From: Anammoximicrobium sp032229885
Lineage (GTDB): Bacteria; Planctomycetota; Planctomycetia; Pirellulales; Pirellulaceae
Direction: 5' to 3'
Assembly: GCA_032229885.1 (NCBI GenBank)
Contig: JAVYAJ010000399.1
Location: 1-21,907, forward strand
DNA: 21,907 nt
In this document: positions 7,604 through 16,400 of the stretch, piece after piece
How positions within the stretch are numbered: the first letter of the stretch is position 1
Layout: every line of letters starts with the position of its first letter
Program-made: the position numbers and the translations under genes
Notes under the pieces: model-generated
Seen by the model: the letters and a program-made list of their open reading frames with translations, nothing else
The model's database searches: none
What the model was told of the DNA's origin: nothing

Positions 7604-8034
7604 CTAATACTGCTTGAAATAGCGTTGCGGATCGTCGCGATCCCGACGCGGTTTCCAGTACGTCTCTGCCTGCGCATCCCAACGTCGATGCCACGGATCG
7701 TAACCAGCGACGCGCATGACCCGAGCGATCGGCGCGATCACTGCGTAGATACTCGCCAGCAGCAGGTGCGAGATCAGCCAGCCGATGGGATGCGCGGCGA
7801 CCATCCAGCCGACGTAGACGCCGCGCAGCAGGCGCGGCCGCAGCAGACCGACGGTCGCAGCAGACCGACGGTCGCCGAGCCGGCGGCGTCGATCAGCATG
7901 AGGACAGCCCATTCGACAGGTCGGACGTTCCATGCCAGCCACACGGCCAAGCCGGTCAGCAGTGCGGACAACAGCAGCCCGAATTGGCACAACTGCTTGG
8001 ACGATGGGTTCCAGTTGATCTCGAGCACCGCCAT
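7604..8034 (-). pseudogene. sxtJ-like: SxtJ-like membrane protein, split by a 17-bp tandem duplication
   Basis: The first frame starts at ATG 8034 and reads MAVLEINWNPSSKQLCQFG, a hydrophobic segment, and AAGSATVGLLRP, then goes out of phase. The second frame resumes SATVGLLRP and continues RLLRGVYVGWMVAAHPIGW, LISHLLLASIYAVIAPIARV, GYDPWHRR, ETYWKPRR and the family-typical ending DPQRYFKQY at TAG 7604-7606. The phase change coincides exactly with two copies of a 17-bp unit at 7840-7873; deleting one gives a continuous 137-codon gene of normal SxtJ length with three or four hydrophobic helices. SxtJ proteins are small membrane proteins of unknown role found beside carbamoyltransferases, including in saxitoxin clusters. 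The start lies only four bases after the stop of the FabZ-like gene, so it is the third gene of the operon. Confidence 0.85.
7840..7873. repeat. 17-bp exact tandem duplication that causes a frameshift
   Basis: Two adjacent copies of GCAGCAGACCGACGGTC lie at 7840-7856 and 7857-7873. The match extends a few bases on either side (a C before both, GC after both), as expected for slippage. Seventeen is not a multiple of three, so the sxtJ-like frame is broken here. Confidence 0.95.
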
Positions 8035-8038
8035 CGGC

Positions 8039-8467
8039 CTACTCCGCGGACGACGCCAGCGTACAGGCGAACTCGAACCGCACCGCCAGTTTCCCCGCGC
8101 ACGTTACCTTGGCCTGCAGAAAGAACGCCTCGGCCAGCCGCTCGACCAACACGACCTCGAGCTCGACCGTATCGCCGGGACGGATCATCTTTTTGAACTT
8201 GACCGCGTTCAACCGCGTCGCGACCGGGACACCGCCGCCGGACGGCATGAACGGGGCCAAGAGGATGGCGCCGGCCTGCATCGCGCTCTCGCATAGGATC
8301 ACGCCGGGCACGAGCGGGTGGTCGGGATAATGCCCCTGGAAGAAGAATTCATCGGGGCGAAACGTCTTGCGACAGACGATCCGTGACGCATCCTGAGATA
8401 CGATTTCGTCCACCAACAGCATCGGCGGACGGTGCGGAATGGCCGTCAGAATTCGGTCGTCGGTCAT
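8039..8467 (-). CDS. FabZ-like 3-hydroxyacyl-ACP dehydratase (hotdog fold)
   Basis: The product is 142 aa, the normal FabZ length. HRPPMLLVDEI at 12-22 is the family opening. QGHYPDHPLVPG holds the catalytic His46, and CESAMQ holds Glu60, with the 14-residue His-Glu spacing of FabZ. It should dehydrate 3-hydroxyacyl-ACP (or CoA) to the trans-2-enoyl form in the cytoplasm. The ATG at 8467 overlaps the stop of the upstream FAD oxidoreductase (ATGA, 8464-8467), implying translational coupling. It is not in a housekeeping fab or lpx setting, so a dedicated role in a special acyl or polyene pathway is more likely than bulk fatty-acid synthesis. No fabZ symbol is given because paralogues are common. 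Confidence 0.88.
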   Translation of the reverse strand: MTDDRILTAIPHRPPMLLVDEIVSQDASRIVCRKTFRPDEFFFQGHYPDHPLVPGVILCESAMQAGAILLAPFMPSGGGVPVATRLNAVKFKKMIRPGDTVELEVVLVERLAEAFFLQAKVTCAGKLAVRFEFACTLASSAE

Positions 8468-9888
8468 GGTTCTCGCTTTGTCAGGTGACCGTCCACGTCA
8501 TTGGCGACGATCACGCCATAGTTGATCGCTCCGAGCCAGCCGGACATGATGATCCCCACACTGCCGGCGTGGTAGAGTCCGCCGATCTGCTCGGGAAGTG
8601 CGCGGCTGACCGCCAACCCCTCGAACTTGGTCCCAAAGCTGGCGCCCGCCCAGTGCCGCGTGTAGTGTTGGAACGTCGTCGGCGTCGCCGCTTCGGCGTG
8701 TACGACCCGGTGGCGGCAATTGGGCACGTACGCTTCGAGCGCGTCCAGCGTGGTTTCAATCAAGTCGCACTTGCTGGCTGCGTAGTCTTCCGGCGTCAGG
8801 TTCGCCCAGTCCTCGAACCGCGCATTGGTGCTCGAGACGACAAAACATCGCGGCGGCGCGTCCGGCCGTGTCCGCGGGTAATAGAACGAAAACGTGCGGC
8901 TCGTGATGTCGCGACTCAACAGCAGATCCGTGCGAAACTCGTGGGCGGTCGAACTGAACAGCAGATCACCGGTCGATTCATCGATCATGTCGCCCGGGGC
9001 AAACGCCATATAGACCTGGGTGCTCGAGTTGTTCAAGCGGACGGCCCGCGCTTGTTCGAGGAACCCGCGGTCGAAGGCCTCGGGCCCTATCAGATCGAAA
9101 ATTGTCGATTTCAGGTTCGAATTCGATACGACAGCCCGACATTTGATCCGCCGGCCATTCACTTCCACGCCTGCGACACGTCCCCGTTCGACCAGGATCC
9201 GCTGGACCGGGCAACGAATTCGCACGTCCACGCCGTGGCGAACCAGTTGGTCCTGCATCAGCCGGATGAGATGGTCTGTGCCCCCCTCGAAGATGAACAC
9301 GCCCTTGGACATGAAGTTGGAAAATACGATGCCGTAGGTGAGCGCCGGATCTTCGAGGGTCGAGCCGTTCGCGTACACGATCGGTTCCATCAGCAACCGC
9401 ACCACGTCCGGACGGCCGGGAAAGAATCGCTCGAACAACCGCAGAGTCGTGGTCGTCTGATCGTCGTAGAAATTCATCTGGCGGGCCGTATCGAAGAACG
9501 CGCGAACGGCCGTTTCCGCTACGCCAAAGCGATCGGTCAACAGGCGGGTAAAGTCGTCTCGCGTGTAATCCGTCGTCAGCGAGAACATCGGATTGTCGAA
9601 ACGAATCCGTTTGAGCTGGACGATCCGGTCGGCGATGTCCGCGTTCCAATAACGCCGACAGCTCTTGATCATCCCTACCGGAAAGCCATGCAACGAGATA
9701 TCGAACACCTGGCCGTTGGGGCGGCGGAACCACGTTGCCAGACCGCCCAGCTTGTAGTGCTGTTCCAACAGCAGGACGCGATGCCCGGCACGCGCCAGAA
9801 CGTTGGCCGCGGTCAGGCCGCTCAGGCCGCTGCCGATGATGACGACGTCGTACTCGTCTCGCGCACCCTTTAAAAAATCTCGCGGCAT
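8464..9888 (-). CDS. FAD-dependent oxidoreductase of the phytoene desaturase/CrtISO type
   Basis: The product is 474 aa from ATG 9888. The frame is open to 10029, but the Rossmann start (EYDVVIIGSGLSGLTAANVL, about 12-31; Glu at the end of LLLEQ, then HYKLGGLATWF) should lie near the N-terminus, which supports ATG 9888. The C-terminal FAD motif GGLYHAGSVGIIMSGWLGA is present at about residues 430-455. The family desaturates or isomerises carotenoids, and relatives act on other polyenes and retinoids; the substrate here cannot be read from sequence. It is the first gene of the minus-strand operon with the FabZ-like dehydratase, and it is divergent from a GT2 glycosyltransferase. No phytoene synthase or other carotenoid gene is in the window. 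Confidence 0.88.
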   Translation of the reverse strand: MPRDFLKGARDEYDVVIIGSGLSGLTAANVLARAGHRVLLLEQHYKLGGLATWFRRPNGQVFDISLHGFPVGMIKSCRRYWNADIADRIVQLKRIRFDNPMFSLTTDYTRDDFTRLLTDRFGVAETAVRAFFDTARQMNFYDDQTTTTLRLFERFFPGRPDVVRLLMEPIVYANGSTLEDPALTYGIVFSNFMSKGVFIFEGGTDHLIRLMQDQLVRHGVDVRIRCPVQRILVERGRVAGVEVNGRRIKCRAVVSNSNLKSTIFDLIGPEAFDRGFLEQARAVRLNNSSTQVYMAFAPGDMIDESTGDLLFSSTAHEFRTDLLLSRDITSRTFSFYYPRTRPDAPPRCFVVSSTNARFEDWANLTPEDYAASKCDLIETTLDALEAYVPNCRHRVVHAEAATPTTFQHYTRHWAGASFGTKFEGLAVSRALPEQIGGLYHAGSVGIIMSGWLGAINYGVIVANDVDGHLTKREP

Positions 9889-10139
9889 GACGCACAATGA
9901 TTCCGTTACGGCTCGCCTGGGACAAACATGCCGCAGTATGCTACCATCTTCGTTTCGCGGCGAGTAGAGCCGAGCACGACGCCGGCTGGGGGCGTTTTCA
10001 GCCTCGGGCGCACGCCCGACAGACCGCATTTTGGAGGCCGGATGAGCGCCCGTGCCGCCTCGCCGCGCGCGGCCGTGACCAACCGGGTGTCTTGCCGCGG
10101 CGCACGCCGCGCACGCCCAACGCGCAAGGGACTCGACGA
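9889..10139. promoter_or_regulatory. Divergent intergenic region
   Basis: These 251 bp lie between the minus-strand FAD oxidoreductase operon and the plus-strand glycosyltransferase, so they should contain both promoters. No convincing sigma-70 boxes or operator palindrome could be identified by eye. Confidence 0.4.
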
Positions 10140-10964
10140 GTGACTGAGAAGATGGATGAGGGAAGCTGGCAAATCGCCAACGGAGGCTCGCCGACGCCCG
10201 ACGAGGCTCGCGTTTTCACCGGGTCGCCCGACGATTCGGCGACAGACGGGGCGACGAACGCACGCCCCTGGCCGGCCGGGTTCAAACTGACGATTGTGAT
10301 TCCCGTTTACAACGAACAGCAGACGGTCGCCGAGATTCTCCGTCGCGTCCGTGACGTGCCGGTCCCCAAGGAAATCATCGTTGTCGACGACTGCAGCACC
10401 GACGGGACGCGAGCCGAGCTGGAACAGTTGACGGATTGGCCGGAATTGCGCGTCATCTACCAGGCGCGAAACGCGGGCAAAGGCGCTGCCCTGCGCACCG
10501 GATTTGCCGCGGCGACCGGCGACGTGGTCGTGGTCCAGGACGCCGATCTGGAGTACGATCCCCGCGACCTGCCACGGCTGCTCGAACCCATTCTCGACGG
10601 AACGGCCGACGTCGTGTACGGTTCCAGATATTTGCACGAGGAACCTCAGGACCCGTCCCGGATTCACCGCTGGGGCAATTTCCTCCTGACCTGGGCCTCG
10701 AATCTCTGCACGGGCCTGCGGCTGACCGATATGGAGACCTGCTATAAGATGATTCCGCGACCCCTGTTACAGTCGCTGAACATCCAGCAGAACCGCTTCG
10801 GCTTCGAGCCCGAGGTCACCGCCAAGCTGGCGCGGCGCGGCGTGCGAATCACGGAGCTGCCCGTTCGTTACGAAAGCCGTGGATACAAGGAAGGCAAGAA
10901 AATTGGGTGGCGCGATGGCGTCAATGCGCTGTACTGCATCGTCCGTTATCGCTGGCGGGATTAG
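10140..10964 (+). CDS. Family 2 glycosyltransferase, dolichyl-phosphate mannose synthase-like
   Basis: The product is 274 aa from GTG 10140, which has AAGGGA about eight bases upstream; ATG 10152 is an alternative start four codons later. The GT-A fold begins at FKLTIVIPVYNEQQTVAEIL (about 45-64) and continues with EIIVVDDCSTDGT, NAGKGAALRTGFAAATGD and the DXD-type VVVQDADLEYDP, then VYGSRY. The acceptor region NRFGFEPEVTAKLARRG and the ending YESRGYKEGKKIGWRDG are typical of DPM1/GtrB-like enzymes that transfer sugars to polyprenyl phosphate or related lipids. There is no C-terminal membrane helix pair, so it is probably a peripheral membrane enzyme. The 40-residue N-terminal extension is Asp/Ser/Gly-rich and of unknown use. 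It is divergent from the FAD oxidoreductase operon. Confidence 0.9.
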   Translation: MTEKMDEGSWQIANGGSPTPDEARVFTGSPDDSATDGATNARPWPAGFKLTIVIPVYNEQQTVAEILRRVRDVPVPKEIIVVDDCSTDGTRAELEQLTDWPELRVIYQARNAGKGAALRTGFAAATGDVVVVQDADLEYDPRDLPRLLEPILDGTADVVYGSRYLHEEPQDPSRIHRWGNFLLTWASNLCTGLRLTDMETCYKMIPRPLLQSLNIQQNRFGFEPEVTAKLARRGVRITELPVRYESRGYKEGKKIGWRDGVNALYCIVRYRWRD

Positions 10965-11410
10965 TGCCCTCGCAGATCCTCGGCCGGCGCGCCTGTGCGA
11001 CGTCGAAGCCAAACAACGGGCATAGCCGCGATTGTCAGGCCGCGCGAATTCGGGCTCCGGCGAGTGCGGCTACGCGCAAAAACGAGAACCGGGCAGCGCG
11101 CGCGATGACGGTATGAATGGGACACGCTGCGCGGGACGCGCCGGCCGTGCGAGGGCAGCGGCTGGTGCGAACGGCTCGTGCGCTGCGCAACACGGGGCGC
11201 ACGCGACACGCGACGATGGCCGTCTCCGCCCATGGCGACACGTCCGCGCCCACGGGGCCGTCATCCGCGGCGCGGTTCGAATCCCGATCGGCGTTGGCAA
11301 CTCCTGCGCTCGAAACGCGGTCCTGATCGAGCGGACGGTCCCGATGGGACGGACGGTCTCGATCGAACGAAGCCCAAGACAACCCCCCTCGCGCGTAAAG
11401 GAATCTCAGC
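10965..11410. other. Intergenic stretch, 446 bp
   Basis: I see no gene. The frames here are Arg/Ala-rich without motifs. Near 11325-11370 there is an imperfect reiteration of GACGGTC and GATCGA words (GAGCGGACGGTCCCGATGGG, then GACGGTCTCGATCGAACGA). It ends with AAAGGA before the heparinase-like gene. Confidence 0.45.
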
Positions 11411-13306
11411 ATGACGTCTCGATCGCGATGCTGCGCCGCGGCGCTCGTATTGTCGCTCGTTTGCGGATCCGCGTGGTCGGCGGAATCGTTCGATGCCGAG
11501 CGAATCGCCGCCTTGGCAGCCATGCTGCCACCGGCGCCGATCGGAGTAGGGTGCCCGATCACGGACCGTGCGGCCTGGGAAACGCTGGCTAAGGCGCCCG
11601 AGTTTCGCAACGTGTTGCCCGAGGCCGAGCGGTTGCTCGAACAGCCGATTCCCGATCCGTCTGACGAGTTGTATCTCGAGTTCTCGCGAACCGGAAACCG
11701 CTCGCACTACGAGCGCCAGCACGGCTTGCGGCGCGGGCGTCTGTACACGCTGGCGCTGGCCGAGTGCCTCGAACAGCGAGGCCGTTTTCTGCCCGCACTC
11801 GAACAGGCGATCCGCGTCACGTGCGCCGAGAAGAGCTGGCTACTGCCGGCCCACGATGGGCGACTGAGAAACTTTCGCGGCGAAGTCGTCGAGATCGATC
11901 TGGCCTCGTCCGCCACAGCTTGGAATCTGGCCACGGTCTCGTTTTGGCTGGGCGACCGGTTGAGCGACGAGGTGCGACGGCTTGTCTCCCACGAGCTGCA
12001 GCGGCGGACGTTCGAACCGTTCGAGAGCTATCTTCGCAGCGGAACGCCGTCCCTCTGGTGGGTGACCACGACCAGCAACTGGAACGCGGTGTGTCTGGCG
12101 GGCGTCGTGGGGAGCTCGCTGGGAGCGATCGAGTCGGTCGAACGACGGGCGTTTTACGTGGCGGCGGCCGAGCGGATCGCCGAGTCGTTTCTCAAGGGCT
12201 TTACGCCGGACGGGTACTGTTCGGAGGGGCTGGGGTACTGGAACTACGGGTTCGGCCATTATGTTTCGCTGGCCGAAACGTTGCGTCGGGCGACCGGCGG
12301 AAAGATCGACTGGCTGGCCGATCGGCGGATCGAGCCGATCGCCATGTTCGGCCGTCGAATCGAGATCTTGCCGGGGATCTATCCGGCGTTTGCCGACTGT
12401 GGCGTCAACCAGCGTCCGGATGGCGTGCTGATGGCCTTTCTGAGCCGACGGCTTGGCTGGGGGCTGCGCGAGGTCGAGCAGCGCGGCTTGCTGACCGCCA
12501 GCGGTCCGCACGGAGGTCCGGCGTCCGTCGGGCTGTACGCATTTCCCAACTCGGCCTCGGACTGTCCGCCCGTCGACGGGCCGGTCGCGTTGCCGCTGCG
12601 GGATTGGTTTCCGGACGCGGGCATCGCGATCTGTCGTCCATCCTCGACGGGCGGGCTGGGCGTAGCGCTCAAAGGTGGACATAACGCCGAGCATCACAAC
12701 CACAACGACGTCGGGTCGTTCGTCGTGGCGTCGGGACGCAGCACGCCGCTGGTCGATCCCGGCGGCGAAGCGTACACGGCACGGACGTTCAGCGCGCGGC
12801 GATACGAGAGCAACCTGCTGAACTCGTTCGGCCACGCCGTCCCGCGCGTCGCGGGCCAGTTGCAGCAGACCGGGCGTCAGGCCGCCGCGCGCGTCCTGGG
12901 CACGCACTGGACCGACGACAGCGATACGTTGACGCTGGATCTTCTCGCGGCGTACTCCGTTGCGGGGCTCGACAAGCTGCAGCGCACTTTTCGGTTTTCG
13001 CGCGAGGGCGGCGGAGAATTGGAGGTCACCGACGAGGTCGCGCTGGCCGAGCCGGCTGCGTTCGAGGCGGCTTTGATCACATTCGGAACCTGGAAACACG
13101 AGACGCCATCCAGGCTGCGCATCGCCGGTCGCACCGACGAGGATTCCGTTCAGGTCGACATCGACACGGGCGGCGTCGGGTTCACCGTCCGCGCGGAAGA
13201 GATCCGCGAGGATCGCGGCGGTCCCCCGCCCACGCGATTGGCCATCGCCCTGGACCAACCCGTGCGGGCGGCGACGATTCGGCTGACCATTCGCCCGGCT
13301 CGGTGA
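11411..13306 (+). CDS. Secreted heparinase II/III-like polysaccharide lyase
   Basis: The product is 631 aa. AAAGGA lies about ten bases before the ATG. The signal peptide MTSRSRCCAAALVLSLVCGS ends near AWSA, with cleavage about residues 22-24. An alpha/alpha toroid spans about 60-370, with SLWWVTTTSNWNAVCLAG and DGYCSEGLGYWNYGFGHY (about 265-285) matching the conserved Tyr/Glu-rich helices of the family. The heparinase II/III signature GGHNAEHHNHNDVGSF lies at about 421-437, followed by VDPGGEAYTARTFSARRY and then a C-terminal beta-sandwich (about 470-631). Family members cleave uronic-acid polysaccharides by beta-elimination; this protein's exact substrate is unknown. It is expected in the periplasm or outside the cell. 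It converges on the giant PQQ protein gene 151 bp away, and a sulfatase lies on the other side, suggesting work on a sulfated glycan. Confidence 0.88.
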   Translation: MTSRSRCCAAALVLSLVCGSAWSAESFDAERIAALAAMLPPAPIGVGCPITDRAAWETLAKAPEFRNVLPEAERLLEQPIPDPSDELYLEFSRTGNRSHYERQHGLRRGRLYTLALAECLEQRGRFLPALEQAIRVTCAEKSWLLPAHDGRLRNFRGEVVEIDLASSATAWNLATVSFWLGDRLSDEVRRLVSHELQRRTFEPFESYLRSGTPSLWWVTTTSNWNAVCLAGVVGSSLGAIESVERRAFYVAAAERIAESFLKGFTPDGYCSEGLGYWNYGFGHYVSLAETLRRATGGKIDWLADRRIEPIAMFGRRIEILPGIYPAFADCGVNQRPDGVLMAFLSRRLGWGLREVEQRGLLTASGPHGGPASVGLYAFPNSASDCPPVDGPVALPLRDWFPDAGIAICRPSSTGGLGVALKGGHNAEHHNHNDVGSFVVASGRSTPLVDPGGEAYTARTFSARRYESNLLNSFGHAVPRVAGQLQQTGRQAAARVLGTHWTDDSDTLTLDLLAAYSVAGLDKLQRTFRFSREGGGELEVTDEVALAEPAAFEAALITFGTWKHETPSRLRIAGRTDEDSVQVDIDTGGVGFTVRAEEIREDRGGPPPTRLAIALDQPVRAATIRLTIRPAR

Positions 13307-13457
13307 ACGCCGTTCGGCGGCGGGGCGACGCAAAACGGGCGTTGGCTGCCGGGGTGGCGTTGAACGTCGGGCACGACTCGCTCGGGGCGCGGCGGCCTTC
13401 GCACGGGCAGTGGATCCGCGGACCTGCGCCCGGCCGGCGTCATGCACGCGATGCGGC
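13307..13457. other. Convergent intergenic region
   Basis: These 151 bp lie between the stops of the heparinase-like gene and the PQQ protein gene. No stem followed by a T run is visible for either direction, so any terminator here is not of the simple intrinsic type. Confidence 0.4.
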
Positions 13458-16400
13458 TCAGAGCGCGATCTCGAGCTGCTTCCAGAACACGTCGACCGTG
13501 TCGCGATTTTCGGCCGGCGCAGCCAGGATGGTCAACCAGCCCGACTTGCCCGCGGCCGGGCGTAGATCGAGCTCGAATTGCTTCCACGGTTCGGGATCCG
13601 TTTGCGCGGTGAACGTCCGCGCGGCGACGAGCGCGTCGTTCATGCGGACCTCGAGGCTCCAGGCCTGGCTCGGGTCGTTGCCAACCCGCACGCGCAGCTT
13701 CGGCGAGCTGTCGGGCGGCAGCGCCAGGCGGCGGCCGAGCGCGGCCGGGGCCTGACGGCGCGCGCGAACGCCCAGCGATTCCCGCTCGCCCCAACCGTCC
13801 GGCTCGATGCCCTGCGGCCCGACGGATTCCGCGGCCAACCAGTGCCAATCGCCGAGCAGCCGTGCGGTCTCGCGCCGGAGCGTCTCCGGAATATGCCGCA
13901 TCCAGGGATCGTCGGCAATCCGCGGCGGCGGCGCGTCGGCCTCACCCTGCGGGACCAGCTCGACCAGCGACCGCGTCGCATCCTGCTCGCCCCGTCCGAA
14001 GAACGCCCACAGCCGACGGCCCGACGCGATCATCGGCCCGAAGTACGGTTGGTCGTCCGCCAGCTCGCGGAGGACAGTCTGGGCCGAAGGTTCGCCCGTC
14101 GCCGCATCGAGCCAAACCAGTTCCGGACAGAATCTGTTGGCGCCATCCGCCATGGCGCTCAGACGAGCGTACACAAGCCCGTTGTCGCCGCTCAGGCAGG
14201 CGTCCAGCAAGTGGTTTTCGCGGCGCGCCCACTGTGAATCTCCGGTCTGTGTATCCAACGCCAACAACTCGCGCTCCGTCTGGACGATTAGCCGCGAGCC
14301 CGCGATGCCCAGCAGCCGCCGCGCATCGGGCAGCAGCCGAGACCACACCAGGCGTCCCGAGCGGGCGTCCAGGCGACTGACCGTGCATCCGCCGGGCTGC
14401 AACACGTACAGATCGTTGCCAACCCGCAGCGGGCGCCGAAACTCCTGCGCCACCCAACCGGCTTCCTCCGCCGGCGGCAAGGGCGTCTCGCGACGCAGCC
14501 AACGCACGTTGCCGGCCGCATCGCAACACAGGACGGCGCCCGATAGGCACACCACAAAGCCATCCTCCAACGCGATCGCTTCGCAACATCGCCGCCGCCA
14601 CCACACCTCGTTCAGACGCAGTAGGCTGGTCTGGCTCACGACAATCCCGCTGGCCGGATCCAACGTGTCCCATCGCAGCAGATTTTCACCCGTCTCGAGG
14701 CGAGCGATCATCAGGACGCCCAGTCGGCCTTGAAGCCACAGCGGATCCGAGGCGGGCGCGTCCTGTTTGTCGAAGGCAGACGTCCAGATCAGTCCACCCG
14801 TGTCGCGTTCCAGACAGACGAGCACGGGCTGCTCACCGTAAAGCGTGCGCACGAATATCCGGTTCGCGACCACCAGCGGCCGCATGCGGATCAACGGCCA
14901 GTCCATGCTGCGAGCCGGCTCGCCATCCGGCGGTTGGCTCTGCCACTGGCAATCGCCCGTGTTCAGATCGAATGCCGAGACCTGGAACCGATTGCTCGCG
15001 TACATCTTGTCTCCGATCAGCGCGACCGCAAGCTGGCGCCCGGCCCAATCCACGCGCAGGCTGCGCACGTTTCGCGCAACTTCGACGTGCGGCTCGCGGC
15101 CGACTGGGTCCATCAACCCCGCCCGAATTTGGGGCGCGAATCCACTGGGCGAGGGGATCGTCGGACTAGCCGCTGCTCCGGTCGATACGGCCGTGTCACG
15201 CGGCGCATTCCGCTTCAATTGCTCGGCCACCAACGCCTCGAACGTCGCCGGCGCCAATTCCGTTCCCCCGATCTCGACGGCGGTCGCCGGAGGTTTGCCC
15301 AGGTCGCGGCCGAGCATCGCGGCGGCCAGGCGATGTCGGGCCGCCAGATCGGCCCGTTCGGTGGCCGAGGCAGACGACGCCGCGCGGCGGTATTCGCTCA
15401 AGGCATGATCGAACCAACCGATGGCGAGCGCGCGATCGCCCAGCCAGCGGTGGGCCTCGGCCGCGGCCGACAAACCGGCGAACTGGACCGTCGCCAAGCG
15501 GACGGCGGCAAGATCCCCATCCTGGATCGCCCGCCGCACGCGAAATACCGAGGTTTGAGCGTACTGGGCCGCGATGGCCGCGCGCAACGCGGCGTTCGAC
15601 TCGAGCGCGGTCTCCAACGCCGCCGACAGCGAGACCAGCAACTGACGGTCGCGCACGTGCGGGGCGACTCCGCGACTGGTCTCGGCGTCCAGCGATCCGA
15701 CCAGTCGCGCCGCATCGTCAAACGAGCCGCTGTCGAGCAATCCGTCAAGCTCGGCAACGGTGTTGTACGTTTCGCGGCTCAGTTCTTCGAGGCATGTCGG
15801 CTGCCAGTCGGCCGAGGCGACGTCGTGACGGTGCGCACGGACGGATCGGAGCGTCGCCTGGGCGGAAATCGTTTCGGCCCAGCGCAGCAGCGCGTAGGGC
15901 GGCGGCTCGTTGGGCGCAAAGAATCGCAGTTGGCGGCAAAGCTCGTACAGATCGTCCCAGCGACTGGCATTCGCCAACTGGATGATCTCAGCGCGGACTG
16001 CCGCCGAGTTCACCGTCGAAATGCTGTGCGGCGTGACCAACGGGACGCTCATGAAATCGCGTCGGACGCTCGAGTAGGGCGGCCAGCCGACGGTCGCCTG
16101 CGCCGCGAACCCCAGATCGAAGTATCGCTGGACCAACCGCTGGACCAACGCACCATCCGTCGAGGTGTCCCACAGCAGGGCCGCCTCGTTCAGCAGCGCC
16201 AACCGTCGGGTGATGGGCAGCCCGCTGGCGGCTGGATCGTCCAGCAGCAATTCCAGCAAGGCCGTGCCCAAGTCGCGCGCACAACCGGCGGCCAACGCGC
16301 GGACCGCGCCGCTGCGCCGCCATGCGTCGTCGTCGGCATCCGCCGGTTGCGCCTGACAAAGCCTGGTTCGCCAAACGCCCAGATTCGGGGCGTCGTTCAA

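Noticed and set aside
8383..9873. 496-codon plus-strand frame
   Set aside because: It is antisense to the FAD oxidoreductase, which has both nucleotide-binding ends of its family.
7090..9888. Calling the operon a ladderane or saxitoxin biosynthesis cluster
   Set aside because: Only single family members are shared. Ketosynthase, ACP, radical SAM, carbamoyltransferase and other sxt genes are absent from the window.
11840..13447. 535-codon minus-strand frame
   Set aside because: It is antisense to the heparinase-like gene, which carries a signal peptide and family motifs; the minus frame has none.
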